Shown here one piece after another: positions 1 through 9,314 of a DNA stretch of 64,000 bases (within the stretch, counting starts at the first letter, position 1; each line of letters begins with the position of its first letter). The DNA comes from Williamsia sp. (GTDB lineage: Bacteria > Bacteroidota > Bacteroidia > Chitinophagales > Chitinophagaceae). Location: assembly GCA_015069695.1 (NCBI GenBank), contig JADCRZ010000018.1, positions 62,001 through 126,000 on the forward strand, read 5' to 3'. Under the pieces are notes generated by a model, which did not search any database, was not told the DNA's origin, and saw nothing but the letters and a program-made list of their open reading frames with translations. The translations under genes were made by a program, and so were the position numbers.

Positions 1-51
1 GTTAAGCAGTAGTAGCAAAACTGCGAGGCGACTGAAGTAGCGGTTTTTCAT
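1..51 (-). CDS. 5' end of a secreted or membrane protein gene leaving the window
   Basis: On the minus strand an ATG at 51..49 opens a frame that stays open to the edge and encodes MKNRYFSRLAVLLLLLN. A basic start followed by a leucine-rich hydrophobic run is typical of a signal peptide or first membrane segment. Only 17 codons are visible, so the product cannot be named. It is divergent from the protease gene that starts at 458. Confidence 0.55.
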   Translation of the reverse strand, partial: MKNRYFSRLAVLLLLLN

Positions 52-457
52 ACAAATGTGATTTGGTGATGGAATGGGAATTATCAAAACGAAGGGCTAT
101 CCGATTAATTATTCCCGCCCGGGAAGAACCCTCTCTCACCAAATCACAATTTTCAATCTCTAATCGATTTCATTCAGTTTACCCATAAGGGTTTTATGTC
201 ATGAGCTAAGACATTCTATGTCCTGTTTAGAACTTTCATTTTTTAGTGTCTATTCCACACTTGATAATTTATTCCCGCCCTTACAGCCGCGTTTTTGTTG
301 ATACCAGGATTGCCTGTCTGCCATCTACCCGTTTTTATGTTCCCATATCATACAACAGAATAAGTTAAAATAGCTCCACAGCCAGGCTGAAAATTATGTG
401 ACCGGAAATAGTAAAAAGTGAGAATGATCTATATTTATCACGACTAAACTATCAACC
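52..457. other. Intergenic region with short repeats, divergent promoters expected
   Basis: No credible gene lies here. A perfect 12-base inverted repeat (GTGATTTGGTGA at 58-69, its complement at 136-147) surrounds the 5' leader of the left-edge gene, and TTATTCCCGCCC occurs twice in direct orientation at 109-120 and 269-280, exactly 160 bases apart. The function of these repeats is unknown; they may be regulatory or the remnant of a small duplicated element. Confidence 0.45.
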
Positions 458-3400
458 ATGAAGAAATTGCTGGCTGCCTGGTCTGTTTTTGCTTGCATCC
501 AACTGCATGCACAAACGAATGCCGCGCTGTACCGATATCCCGATGTATCTGCATCTCAGATTGTATTTACTTATGCCAATGACATATGGATCGTATCCAA
601 AGAAGGAGGCATGGCTACCAAGTTAAGCTCACCGCCCGGCGTAGAATCTTTCCCCAAGTTTTCACCCGGCGGAAAATCGATTGCGTTTACAGGAAACTAT
701 GATGGCAACCTGGATGTGTATGTGATCCCTGTTACCGGCGGCGTTCCGCAACGCCTCACCCAACACGGCGGCTCTGACCGGGTAGTTGACTGGACGCCTG
801 ACGGAAAGCGGGTTCTTTTTGCATCCGGTCGCGAAAGCGGCAAAGAAAGGTTTAACCAATTTTACACCATTGCGCAGGAAGGCGGCCCGGCAGAAAAGCT
901 ACCCCTGGCATATGCAGAGTTTGGGTCTTATTCACCCGATGGAAAAAGCATTGCGCTGACTTATATATCGCAGGCCTTCCGCAACTGGAAACGGTATCGT
1001 GGTGGCTGGAACGCCGACATTCATGTGTTTGATTTCGCCAAAGGCAGCTCAGAAAAAATTACCACTACCGATGCCTCGGATGAATTTCCCATGTGGCACG
1101 AGCATTCAATTTACTTTCTCTCTGACCGGGGGCCGGAAGTGCGCATGAACCTGTGGCGCTATGACATAGCCTCCAAAGCATTTACGCAACTGACCAATTT
1201 CAAAGATTATGATGCTCACTTTCCCTCTATGGGCCCTGCTGACATTGTAATGGAAGCAGGCGGAAAACTTTACCTGTACGGTCTGGCTTCCCAACAGTTA
1301 AAAGAAGTGGAAATAACGGTGATCACTGACCGCACAGCTTTAAAGCCCTCTGTGCAACAAGCCGACAAATTTATTCAGCATGCAGCCATCAGCCCGGATG
1401 GCAACCGCGCCCTGATCGAAGCAAGGGGTGAGCTGTTTTCGCTGCCGGCAGAAAATGGCTATGTAAAAAACCTGACCCGCTCTTCCGGTTCTGCCGAACG
1501 TACACCAGCCTGGTCGCCGGATGGAAAAATGGTTGCCTACTGGAGCGATCAATCCGGTGAATACGAATTGTGGGTCACGGAACCGGCCCGCGAAAATTCA
1601 AGCCGCAAGCTCACCAGTTATGGTCCGGGCTTCAGGTATACGCCGTACTGGTCGCCCGATAATAAAAAGTTAGCGTTTATCGACAAGGCCATGCAGATCA
1701 TGATCTATGACCTGGGTACGGGTAAAACCACCCCCGTGTGCAAGGGATTAAGAATGATGCACGGCTCCCTGGAGAATTTCCGCTGCAGCTGGTCGCCCGA
1801 CAGCCGCTGGCTTGCCTTCAGCCACGACCTTGAAAACCAGCACGAGGGTGTTTTCTTGTTTGATTACAGCACGGGTAAATTAAGTCCGGTCACCAGCGGC
1901 TTTTACAGTTGCTCGGATCCGGTTTTTGATCCGGAAGGAAAATATCTTTACCTGCTCACCAACCAGTCTTACCAACCAAGCTACAGCAACCTGGATAATA
2001 CCTTTATCTATGCCAATTCCACCCAGCTGGCAGCCATTGCCCTGAGCAACAGCACCCCTTCGCTGCTGTATCCCAAAAATGATGAAGTGGGCATCAAACG
2101 GGAAGAAGAAAAACAAAAAGCCGACAGCCTGAAAAAAATCCTGAAAGACGCAGGCATCATCCCAGCCAAAAAGCCCGCAGGCGCTACGGACATTGATCTG
2201 GATGGAATTGAGATGCGGCTTGTATTGCTCCCGGTAAAAGCAGGCAATTACAGCAAGCCCAGTGCGGTGAAAGGAAAGATCCTGTACCAGGTCCTGCCAA
2301 TCACCGGTGCATCGGAAGGAACCCCTGTGCTGCGCTTCTTCGACACGGAAAAGCGGGAAGAGAAAACCATCCTCGACAATGTATCTGATTTCGTGCTCAG
2401 TGCTGATGGAAGCAAGATCTTAGTAAGCCGGCAAAACACATGGGCGATTATCAAGCCGGAGGAAAACCAGAAGTTTGAAAAGCCATTGCGGATTGCAGAA
2501 ATGCAGATGACCATAGACCCGGTGCAGGAATGGAAACAAATTTTTGGGGATGCCTGGCGGCTGGAGCGCGATTATTTCTACGACCGCAATATGCATGGGG
2601 TAGACTGGAACGGCGTAAAAGAAAAGTACCTGAAAATGCTCAACGGCGCCATGACACGGGAAGAAGTCAATATTGTGCTGGGTGAAATGATCGGCGAGCT
2701 CAATGCATCGCATACTTACCAGGGAGGTGGCGCAGAAGAACAGCCAAAATCTTCAGGAGTAGGCTATCTGGGGGTAGACTGGAAAGCAGAAGGAAAATTC
2801 TACAAAATAAAAAAGATCATTCATCCTGCTCCCTGGGATGCGGAAGTTCATTCTCCGCTGGACATCAGCGGGGCCAATATCAAAGAAGGCGATTATATCC
2901 TGGCTGTAAACGGGGTTCCGCTCAGCACGTTGGAAGAGCCCTATGCTCCCTTTCAGGGTCTTGCCAATAAAACAGTGGAACTGACATACAACACGTCTCC
3001 TTCCTGGGACGGGGCAAAAACGGCAACTGTAAAAACCATGTCCAGTGAATACAGGCTGCGCCACCTGGCCTGGATTGAAGAAAACAGAAGAAGGGTAGAG
3101 ATAGCTACCAATGGAGATGCCGGTTATATCTATGTGCCCAGCACCGGCGTCGATGGACAGAATGAACTGATCAGGCAATTCAATGCACAATGGGATAAAA
3201 AGGCGCTGGTCATTGATGAACGCTTCAACAATGGCGGACAAATCCCCGACCGGTTTATCGAGCTGCTTAACAGGGCACCGCTTGCTTTTTGGGCCACCCG
3301 CGATGGTGAAACATGGCCCTGGCCTCCCTATGCCCATTTCGGTCCCAAGGTGATGCTGATCAACGGATGGAGCGGCTCGGGCGGCGATGCTTTTCCTGAT

Positions 3401-3715
3401 TATTTCCGCAAAGCCAAGCTGGGCCCATTGGTGGGGGCAAGAACCTGGGGCGGACTGATCGGCATCAGCGGGGTACCGGACCTGATAGACAATGGCTCTA
3501 TCACGGTTCCCAGCTTCCGGATGTACAATCCGGACGGCACCTGGTTCAAGGAAGGTTATGGGGTAGAACCCGACATCCCCGTCGGGGAAGACCTGGCCTC
3601 CATGGCCAAAGGCAAAGACCCGCAATTGGAGCGGGCCATCACCGAAATTCAAAGCCTGCTAAAAAGCAAAGGCTTTACCCGGCCCGGAACACCGCAGGTG
3701 GAGAAGCGGAATTAA
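458..3715 (+). CDS. Tricorn-like S41 family serine protease, exported
   Basis: The 1085-residue product matches the tricorn-protease layout. A signal peptide ends near residue 19 (..LHAQ). Two beta-propeller halves with recurring WSPDGK-type (PD40/WD40-like) repeats fill roughly residues 25-680. A PDZ-like segment at about 765-850 precedes the S41 catalytic core at about 880-1050. Visible catalytic elements are the Ser-His pair in NASHTY near residue 750 and the nucleophile region GWSGSGGDAFP near 970, followed by GVEPD. Tricorn homologues degrade peptides to short oligopeptides; the signal sequence places this one in the periplasm or envelope. It is a monocistronic unit facing the convergent GH127 gene. 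Confidence 0.88.
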   Translation: MKKLLAAWSVFACIQLHAQTNAALYRYPDVSASQIVFTYANDIWIVSKEGGMATKLSSPPGVESFPKFSPGGKSIAFTGNYDGNLDVYVIPVTGGVPQRLTQHGGSDRVVDWTPDGKRVLFASGRESGKERFNQFYTIAQEGGPAEKLPLAYAEFGSYSPDGKSIALTYISQAFRNWKRYRGGWNADIHVFDFAKGSSEKITTTDASDEFPMWHEHSIYFLSDRGPEVRMNLWRYDIASKAFTQLTNFKDYDAHFPSMGPADIVMEAGGKLYLYGLASQQLKEVEITVITDRTALKPSVQQADKFIQHAAISPDGNRALIEARGELFSLPAENGYVKNLTRSSGSAERTPAWSPDGKMVAYWSDQSGEYELWVTEPARENSSRKLTSYGPGFRYTPYWSPDNKKLAFIDKAMQIMIYDLGTGKTTPVCKGLRMMHGSLENFRCSWSPDSRWLAFSHDLENQHEGVFLFDYSTGKLSPVTSGFYSCSDPVFDPEGKYLYLLTNQSYQPSYSNLDNTFIYANSTQLAAIALSNSTPSLLYPKNDEVGIKREEEKQKADSLKKILKDAGIIPAKKPAGATDIDLDGIEMRLVLLPVKAGNYSKPSAVKGKILYQVLPITGASEGTPVLRFFDTEKREEKTILDNVSDFVLSADGSKILVSRQNTWAIIKPEENQKFEKPLRIAEMQMTIDPVQEWKQIFGDAWRLERDYFYDRNMHGVDWNGVKEKYLKMLNGAMTREEVNIVLGEMIGELNASHTYQGGGAEEQPKSSGVGYLGVDWKAEGKFYKIKKIIHPAPWDAEVHSPLDISGANIKEGDYILAVNGVPLSTLEEPYAPFQGLANKTVELTYNTSPSWDGAKTATVKTMSSEYRLRHLAWIEENRRRVEIATNGDAGYIYVPSTGVDGQNELIRQFNAQWDKKALVIDERFNNGGQIPDRFIELLNRAPLAFWATRDGETWPWPPYAHFGPKVMLINGWSGSGGDAFPDYFRKAKLGPLVGARTWGGLIGISGVPDLIDNGSITVPSFRMYNPDGTWFKEGYGVEPDIPVGEDLASMAKGKDPQLERAITEIQSLLKSKGFTRPGTPQVEKRN

Positions 3716-3722
3716 TGCTGGA

Positions 3723-3788
3723 TTGAATAAACTAAAAGGGGCCTTTATATTCTTCAATGGATATAAAGGCCCCTTTTAGTTTGTTCAA
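3723..3788. terminator. Very long bidirectional hairpin terminator
   Basis: Arms 3723-3750 and 3761-3788 pair over 28 bases with a single G-T wobble around a 10-base loop. The hairpin sits exactly between the convergent protease and GH127 genes and carries A-rich/T-rich flanks on both sides, so it can end transcription from either direction. Confidence 0.85.
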
Positions 3789-3829
3789 TTTGATGCAAGG
3801 GCGGCTAAGGCATACCATCAGTTCTTCGC

Positions 3830-6607
3830 TTACTTCTCTTTGATCCAAACGATCGACTTCGCTGCACGATCAGCCCTTACCTGCGGTGGTTCTGCGGCCT
3901 GGGTAGGTGTAGTGACCTGGTCCGGTGAAGCGGCCTGCGGAACGGGTGTAGTAGGAATCCGGTTGAGCCGGGCATAGTTGGGAATGGCAATCAGGGGAGA
4001 GCCATCTGCCCAGGTCCCGTTGATGGTCATCACGCCATGCAGCAGGTCATCACGCCATTTAACGGAAAGCGGCGCTGAACCAATGGCCTGGTTGATGTTG
4101 GGCTGGTCGGCTTGCTCTACGTTGTAGATCATGGGCCCATAGCGAAGCGCGACGCGGCCCTGGTCAGCTTCGATCTTGTTATCGGCCGTGATCTTTTGCA
4201 CTTCCATCGGCAGTACCACATCGATCTTGTCGCCCTTTGTCCATACACGCCGGATAACTGCATACCCGTTGACGATCTTGGGTGTGACTGCTTTTCCGTT
4301 TACAGTCAGTGATTTCAATCCTTTTACTTCAGGAATAGGTTTGTACAGTTCGCTGGTGGTGCGGTTAGGCACACGCACATATACTGTAAACTCTTTTGAC
4401 GCAGCTGGGTTCACGGTAATAGAAATGTTTCCACTCCAGGGATAATCGGTTTTCTGCACCATCTCTACATCTGTACCGGTGCCGGGCACTTTATCAACCT
4501 TGATGGTGCTGCCGATAAACATGTTTACATACAAGCCATCCGGACCGGTCACGTAGGTCCAGGTAGGCACCATCAGCAGCGTACGCGGGATGTTGCCTAC
4601 GCAGCAGGGACACACATGCCATTGGTAGCGGGGTTGGGCTGTATTGAGCGGATTGGTATACAGGAAATTTTTTCCGTCCAGGTCGAGCGAGCCCAGCAGC
4701 GCGTTGTACATGGTTTCTTCGTAGAGGTCGGCGTATTTGGCATCGTGGTAAGCCAGGTTCATCTTGTATTCAAAAAAGACCAGTCCGCAACTGGAACAGG
4801 ATTCGCAGTAGGCGCCATTCCGCAGGGAATAGTTGGGACCGAACCCTTCTGATGTTTCACCGCTGCCGATGCCTCCGGTGAGATAATATTTTTTGTTGAC
4901 CATGTTGTTCCAGAGCGACATCACCGCGCTTTGGTAATCCACATCGCCTGTTTCAGCTGCAACATCGGCCATGCCGGAATAAGTATAGGTTGCACGCACA
5001 GCATGCCCGACGGCTTCATACTGCTGCTGAACCGGCACGCGGCTTTGGTCATAGTCGCTGCCCTTGTCGCGGTTATCAAGCAGGAACTTGGCCAGCTTGA
5101 TATAGCTGTCGCCATGGCTTCCTTTTCCTTCCATGTCGTTTACAAAACGGCCGAAGCGGACCAGGGCCTGTTCCATTTCCTGGTGTCCATCGTACCAGGC
5201 AATCTTGCCCGGAGCGATATTGGCCACCCAGCAGTCGGCCAGTTTTTTGGCCGCATTGTACAAACGTTTGTCTTTTCCTTCGGTGAGGGTATAGTGGTTG
5301 ATGGCAGACTCAATAAAATAACCAGCCACATAGCCTTCGTGGTTGCCCCGGCCCTGTGCTGTCCAGCGGCCCCTCCAGCGGGCCGTATCGCGCAGGGTAA
5401 AAGCTGTTTGCAGGTAGCCATCGGGTTCCTGGGCAGACAGGATGATCGGTATCCATTTTTCCAGGGTAGCTTTCATCTTGCTTTGCGCAGCGATGATTTC
5501 CTGGTCGCCCTGCGGATCCACCATCAGGGCAATGCACATAGACTCAACGGTTTGATGCACCCAGGCGTTTGAAAAAACATAGCCTTTGTGTTTGCCATGC
5601 GGCTCACCCCGCAGCGCTTTGGCTGCTTCAATGAAATTGTCGATGCCACCTTCACCGGTGGTCAGGTCAGTCCGTTCATTCTGGTCGATGCACCAGGGTA
5701 TCCAGTTTACGATCATGGCTTTGGCGCGGTCGCTCCAGAGCTTGCTATCGATCTTATAGTGTTTGGTATAGACCACATCCAGCCGCGTCGACTTGGGCGG
5801 CTCATGTACCAGTACTTTCAACGTAGAAGAAGCCTGCTGGCCTCCCTGGGTAGCGGTCATCTTTAGCACATACTCCCCAGGTGCGGAAAAACTGGCGGTG
5901 CCATTCATAGAACTTGGATCGCCAAAGGTTACTGAGCCCGGACCGGCTTGTTTTGTCCAGCTTACCTTGGCACCGGGTGTAACAGATTTTACCACGGCAT
6001 CCAGGTAAGTTTTGCCGCCGAGCATCACATCACGGTCTACGCCGGCTGTAACAACAGGCGCATAATCGGGTGCGTTATCTGGTTTATACACGATCCATTC
6101 AAGCAGTGTGGCACCAAAGCGATCGGCAGAATCTATCTGCAGGCGCAATTTGGTTGTTTTTACTTCGTCAAAGCTGGTTGCATTCAGTTGTTTGTTAGCG
6201 AGTCCAAGACCGGACGGGTTTTTGACAGGCGCAAATTCTTTTCCGTTCCAGTATTCAATGTGATAAGCATCCGGCAAGCGCAGGTTGCCGTTGTAATCCC
6301 ACCAGTAAAGCGCAATTTCCTTGGTGCTTACGGGCTGTACCCATTCGTATTGTACCCACTGCGATACACGGGGTTGTGGAGGCCTGTTGCCACCACCATT
6401 GCCACCCCTGAAATTACCCTGGTTAACAGGCGCCTGTCCGTCGTTCAGGGTTGGAAGCGCGCCACCCTGGCGGCTGGAAGAAGTAGGTGTTGCAATAACA
6501 GCGAGGTTGGGACGCGATGTAAGCGGCTCGCTGTTCTGGGCCATAGCAGGTAAAAGAGCAGCCCATCCCAAAAGGATACAAACGCACAAAAACCGGATCA
6601 TGTTCAT
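3830..6607 (-). CDS. Glycoside hydrolase family 127 (DUF1680), beta-L-arabinofuranosidase-like, secreted
   Basis: The start at 6607 (MNMIRFLCVCILL) gives a clean signal peptide ending ..PAMAQ; an upstream in-frame ATG at 6670 would add an unlikely polar leader. After export come a discoidin-like (F5/8 C) region of about 150 residues with a glycine/asparagine-rich insert, an Ig/PKD-like domain (PVVTAGVDRDVMLGG...), and the alpha-barrel GH127 catalytic domain. The family's zinc-thiolate site is recognisable: Glu-x-Cys in YCESCSS near residue 597 and the Cys-Cys pair in CPCCVGN near 667. Enzymes of this family remove beta-L-arabinofuranose from plant glycans; the exact substrate is not readable here. 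It is not in a polysaccharide-utilisation locus, since no SusC/SusD pair is adjacent. Confidence 0.88.
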   Translation of the reverse strand: MNMIRFLCVCILLGWAALLPAMAQNSEPLTSRPNLAVIATPTSSSRQGGALPTLNDGQAPVNQGNFRGGNGGGNRPPQPRVSQWVQYEWVQPVSTKEIALYWWDYNGNLRLPDAYHIEYWNGKEFAPVKNPSGLGLANKQLNATSFDEVKTTKLRLQIDSADRFGATLLEWIVYKPDNAPDYAPVVTAGVDRDVMLGGKTYLDAVVKSVTPGAKVSWTKQAGPGSVTFGDPSSMNGTASFSAPGEYVLKMTATQGGQQASSTLKVLVHEPPKSTRLDVVYTKHYKIDSKLWSDRAKAMIVNWIPWCIDQNERTDLTTGEGGIDNFIEAAKALRGEPHGKHKGYVFSNAWVHQTVESMCIALMVDPQGDQEIIAAQSKMKATLEKWIPIILSAQEPDGYLQTAFTLRDTARWRGRWTAQGRGNHEGYVAGYFIESAINHYTLTEGKDKRLYNAAKKLADCWVANIAPGKIAWYDGHQEMEQALVRFGRFVNDMEGKGSHGDSYIKLAKFLLDNRDKGSDYDQSRVPVQQQYEAVGHAVRATYTYSGMADVAAETGDVDYQSAVMSLWNNMVNKKYYLTGGIGSGETSEGFGPNYSLRNGAYCESCSSCGLVFFEYKMNLAYHDAKYADLYEETMYNALLGSLDLDGKNFLYTNPLNTAQPRYQWHVCPCCVGNIPRTLLMVPTWTYVTGPDGLYVNMFIGSTIKVDKVPGTGTDVEMVQKTDYPWSGNISITVNPAASKEFTVYVRVPNRTTSELYKPIPEVKGLKSLTVNGKAVTPKIVNGYAVIRRVWTKGDKIDVVLPMEVQKITADNKIEADQGRVALRYGPMIYNVEQADQPNINQAIGSAPLSVKWRDDLLHGVMTINGTWADGSPLIAIPNYARLNRIPTTPVPQAASPDQVTTPTQAAEPPQVRADRAAKSIVWIKEK

Positions 6608-6760
6608 ATGTTTTACATTGTTTCTGGATAATGAAAAGCCATGCTGGTGCAGCTGATAGAGGAAGTTCATAAGGCAATAGGCATATAGCGCATCAGTTAA
6701 AAGGATGAAATTACGCTGCCCGGGAAAACAGGCCTATTCATTTCTTCACTTAAACTTACT

Positions 6761-7522
6761 TTATTTTACCGGTTCAGCCTGTATGCTTTGAGCCGTCAGG
6801 ATCTTGCCTGCAGGATCTTTCGCATAGCAAAGCAGTTCCCATTCGCCGCGCATATCTGCAGGCACAGGGATGGACAAAGTACCGGAGAGCTGGCCCGAAG
6901 TCAGGGATTTTACAGCGCGGACGATATTTGTGTGGGAAAGGGTTTTGCCCTGGTTCTCTCCTCTTTCAATACGCACAACAGCTTTCTTCTGCAGCAGTAC
7001 AAACAGGAGGGCTGCCGAAGTCTCCCCTCCTTCCAGGGCATATTGCACCTTGCAGACAGCCGGATCAGATTCAGCCCGCTGCAAAGTGAGTTGGGCTGTT
7101 TCCGGCTGGTTCAAGTTGTTGTTGATAGAAGAGCGCAGCAGGATGCCGTTAGAGCCAACAAATTGCAACTGCCCGTTTATCACGATCTGCGGTGTATAGA
7201 CAGAATTGAGCTTGAACTGTTTCGCATAGGCATACTGGTAAGCAGCATATTCCTTTTTGCTAAACCGGTCTTTCCAGCCGAGCCTGTCCCAGTAATCTAC
7301 ATGGTAGCTTGCGATGTATACGCGCTTACCTCCGTTTTCTGCGGCTATTTTTTCCACCAGCTGATCGGCGGCCGGACAGCTGGAGCAGCCTTCGGAGGTA
7401 AAGAGTTCCACTACAGCAAAACCGGTCCGGGCATCTTTGGAAGGGGTCTTTTGTTTGCCAAATAAAACAAGTGCTGCCGGTAAAAGAAAGAACAGGGGCA
7501 GCCAGGACCAAGTGATTTTCAT
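6761..7522 (-). CDS. DUF1223 family secreted thioredoxin-fold protein
   Basis: A 253-residue protein with an N-terminal hydrophobic signal (WSWLPLFFLLPAALVLF) followed by FAVVELFTSEGCSSCPAAD, which is the family hallmark with a CxxC pair (GCSSCP). The segment with VYIASYHVDYWDRLGW and YTPQIVINGQ is also characteristic. The thioredoxin-like fold and CxxC suggest a redox role in the envelope, but the substrate of the DUF1223 family is not established. It follows the GH127 gene in the same direction with a gap of about 150 bases, so co-transcription is not evident. Confidence 0.85.
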   Translation of the reverse strand: MKITWSWLPLFFLLPAALVLFGKQKTPSKDARTGFAVVELFTSEGCSSCPAADQLVEKIAAENGGKRVYIASYHVDYWDRLGWKDRFSKKEYAAYQYAYAKQFKLNSVYTPQIVINGQLQFVGSNGILLRSSINNNLNQPETAQLTLQRAESDPAVCKVQYALEGGETSAALLFVLLQKKAVVRIERGENQGKTLSHTNIVRAVKSLTSGQLSGTLSIPVPADMRGEWELLCYAKDPAGKILTAQSIQAEPVK

Positions 7523-7659
7523 ACCGGAAGTATTTCACATGGAAAGGTACTGATTGTTTGAAGTTTATAATTCAAAAACAAGAAGGCTGTACCATGAGCG
7601 TTGAACTGACAATCCTGTTTCTTTTTACGAGTCCTTTTGTTGTATGCCTTCCACAAAGC

Positions 7660-8040
7660 CTAATCTTTACACCGCCAGATGAACTTAACATATTTGCTTT
7701 CCCGGTCAAAAGCCATGTATACTGCAGCATCGTAGGGGATTTTATTGCCTTGTCCGTCGTATAGCTGCTTGGCACAGTTGCAGGTAGCGCCTCCACAACT
7801 GTAAACATAGATGGTCTGGTTGTTCCATGTATACTGCGCGATATAGCTCGGACATATCGTACAGTCATCAACTTGCTTTGGAACAAGTTGTTTTATTATT
7901 TCAGGCGCACTTTTGTCTACTTTTTGTTTCTTCCCGCCCGAGCAGTAAAAGAACAGGCATGAACAAAGAATGATCAGCCAGCACTTGATCCGTTGCGTTT
8001 GAATCCGGGATGGGGTATGAAATAATTCCATGGCAGACAT
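7660..8040 (-). CDS. Small cysteine-rich putative lipoprotein, unknown function
   Basis: The 126-residue product has a short polar leader, a hydrophobic stretch (WLIILCSCLFFYC) and a lipobox-like cysteine before SGGKKQK, so it is probably lipid-anchored. The mature part carries six cysteines, including CTIC and CGGATCNC, which may form disulfides or bind a metal. An alternative start four codons in (MELFHTPS, 8031) is equally possible. I do not recognise a family. Confidence 0.6.
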   Translation of the reverse strand: MSAMELFHTPSRIQTQRIKCWLIILCSCLFFYCSGGKKQKVDKSAPEIIKQLVPKQVDDCTICPSYIAQYTWNNQTIYVYSCGGATCNCAKQLYDGQGNKIPYDAAVYMAFDRESKYVKFIWRCKD

Positions 8041-8161
8041 GGGACGAGTTTAGTCCCCGGACAATCGTTCTTATCTATCCGTTGCACAAGTGCGCGAACA
8101 TTATACATGCAATCCCGCTAAAATAAGCAGGGAAGCAACAAAGATTGCTGCTCAAACGGGT

Positions 8162-8683
8162 TTAGTCTTTGACAAACAAGGCTCTTAGCTCACCGGCTTC
8201 TTCAGGTTTCATTTTGCCACCCAGGATCAGCCGCACCTGCCGCCTTCTCAGGGCACCTTCGTACAATCTTTTTTCGTCATCTGTTTCAGCAACCAGCTCG
8301 GGTACGGAACGCGGCCTGCCATCCGCACCAAGAGCCACAAAGGTGAAATATGCTTCATTGCTCTTGTACTTGTGTTCCTGGATCGCGTCTTCCCCCCATA
8401 CATGGATATATACTTCCATGGAAGAAGTAAAAGCCCTTGATACCCTGGCTTCAATATGCACCGCATTGCCCAGCCTGATGGGTGACTGAAAAGAAAGATT
8501 ATCAACAGAGGCAGTCACAACCGGAAAACCACAATGCTTCATGGCCGACAGGGCAGCGGCAATGTCCATCCAGTACATCAACCGGCCACCCATGAGGTTT
8601 CCAAACGTATTGGTATCATTGGGCAGCACCAGCTCGGTCATTGCTACAAAGGAATCTTTGGATGTTTTTGGCTTTTGTTCCAT
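8162..8683 (-). CDS. Acyl-CoA thioesterase, hotdog fold (YciA/BACH type)
   Basis: Starting at 8683 (MEQKPKTSKDSF) the protein is 173 residues long; the longer frame from 8764 adds 27 residues unlike the family. The hotdog signature is clear: LPNDTNTFGNLMGGRLMYWMD, where Asn, Gly-Gly and Asp belong to the active-site helix, followed by VTASVDNLSFQSPIRLG and the YFTFVALG strand. Members hydrolyse acyl-CoA to fatty acid and CoA in the cytoplasm. A CAAATATA (minus-strand TATATTTG) promoter-like box at 8688-8695 lies only four bases upstream of this ATG, which would imply a nearly leaderless mRNA if real. Confidence 0.88.
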   Translation of the reverse strand: MEQKPKTSKDSFVAMTELVLPNDTNTFGNLMGGRLMYWMDIAAALSAMKHCGFPVVTASVDNLSFQSPIRLGNAVHIEARVSRAFTSSMEVYIHVWGEDAIQEHKYKSNEAYFTFVALGADGRPRSVPELVAETDDEKRLYEGALRRRQVRLILGGKMKPEEAGELRALFVKD

Positions 8684-9022
8684 AAAGCAAATATAGGCGT
8701 GTGGGAGTTTACGCCCCCTTGCCCGGCCATAAGTATAAACCATTAGAAAAAATAAATCCTGCAACCGGGCTGATTGCAGGATTCTATGTATAAAAAAGTA
8801 GAAGTTTTTTTTGGATAGATGTAAAAACAGGTTAGTTTTATCCCGGAATTGAAGGTTCCTTCCGGAGAAATTCTCTTTCGGGAGAAAAGCTTAAAAGCTC
8901 AGTTAAGTCGGTAGTTGGTTGGTTTTCAGAAAAATAGCTTTCAACACTTCAGTTTACTATTACACAGCGTTACTCCGTGATCTGGCCATCACCAGGAAAT
9001 ACACACGTAAGATTGCATCAGG
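8684..9022. other. Gene-poor stretch leading to an orphan plus-strand terminator
   Basis: No well-supported gene. On the plus strand a frame starting only with TTG (8919) runs through a hairpin region and encodes ..YYYTALLRDLAITRKYTRK.., without any ATG. Because a strong plus-strand terminator follows at 9023-9049 with no annotated gene before it, this stretch may encode a small RNA or a leader transcript. An imperfect hairpin TTCCTTCCGGAGAAATTCTCTTTCGGGAG-like region lies at about 8855-8885. Confidence 0.35.
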
Positions 9023-9049
9023 TCCTCCCACTCAACGGGGGGATTTTTT
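9023..9049 (+). terminator. Rho-independent terminator without an obvious upstream gene
   Basis: TCCTCCC (9023-9029), loop ACTCAAC, GGGGGGA (9037-9043) form a 7-base GC-rich stem with one wobble, followed directly by six T. This is a textbook intrinsic terminator on the plus strand, yet the nearest upstream gene on that strand is the protease ending at 3715. Confidence 0.65.
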
Positions 9050-9055
9050 GCATAT

Positions 9056-9088
9056 AAACCCCTGCGCCTCGAGAGGACACAGGGGTTT
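9056..9088. terminator. Hairpin at the 3' end of the small minus-strand gene
   Basis: AAACCCCTG (9056-9064) pairs perfectly with CAGGGGTTT (9080-9088). The hairpin abuts the stop codon of the 9090-9314 gene, but the minus-strand side lacks a clean U tract, so termination efficiency is uncertain. Confidence 0.45.
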
Positions 9089-9089
9089 G

Positions 9090-9314
9090 TTATTTTCTAA
9101 TTAACTCCTGGTCTATCTGCTTTCCAATCTGGTCAGCATGGTGTTGCGTGTACGTGCCTTCAGCAACCCAGTGTCCGTTCTGCCTGCGCAGGTTAAACGA
9201 CTTGTGGGTTGTCTGTATAGATTCGGCCTGGTACTCGTCCTGGCTGATTTGATTGATCCTGTAGAAGACCGGGTAATTATAAGAAAAGGCGGTAGTTTCA
9301 AATAAGAATTTCAT
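9090..9314 (-). CDS. Small conserved-looking hypothetical protein
   Basis: A 74-residue cytoplasmic protein without signal or membrane segment. The tail (NGHWVAEGTYTQHHADQIGKQIDQELIRK) is amphipathic, and the middle is a probable beta-hairpin (YRINQISQDEYQAESI). Codon use and an ATG start look genuine, and a hairpin follows the stop. I do not recognise a family. It stands alone between a thioesterase and a receptor gene. Confidence 0.55.
   Translation of the reverse strand: MKFLFETTAFSYNYPVFYRINQISQDEYQAESIQTTHKSFNLRRQNGHWVAEGTYTQHHADQIGKQIDQELIRK

Noticed and set aside
2753-3652. A 299-codon open frame on the minus strand inside the tricorn-like protease gene
   Set aside because: It lies wholly opposite a well-supported coding region, its translation has no recognisable domain, and long antisense frames are expected in GC-balanced codon usage.
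8688-8695. Minus-strand TATATTTG as the thioesterase promoter
   Set aside because: The box fits the consensus, but it lies four bases from the ATG and has no -33 element, so I did not list it as a separate feature.
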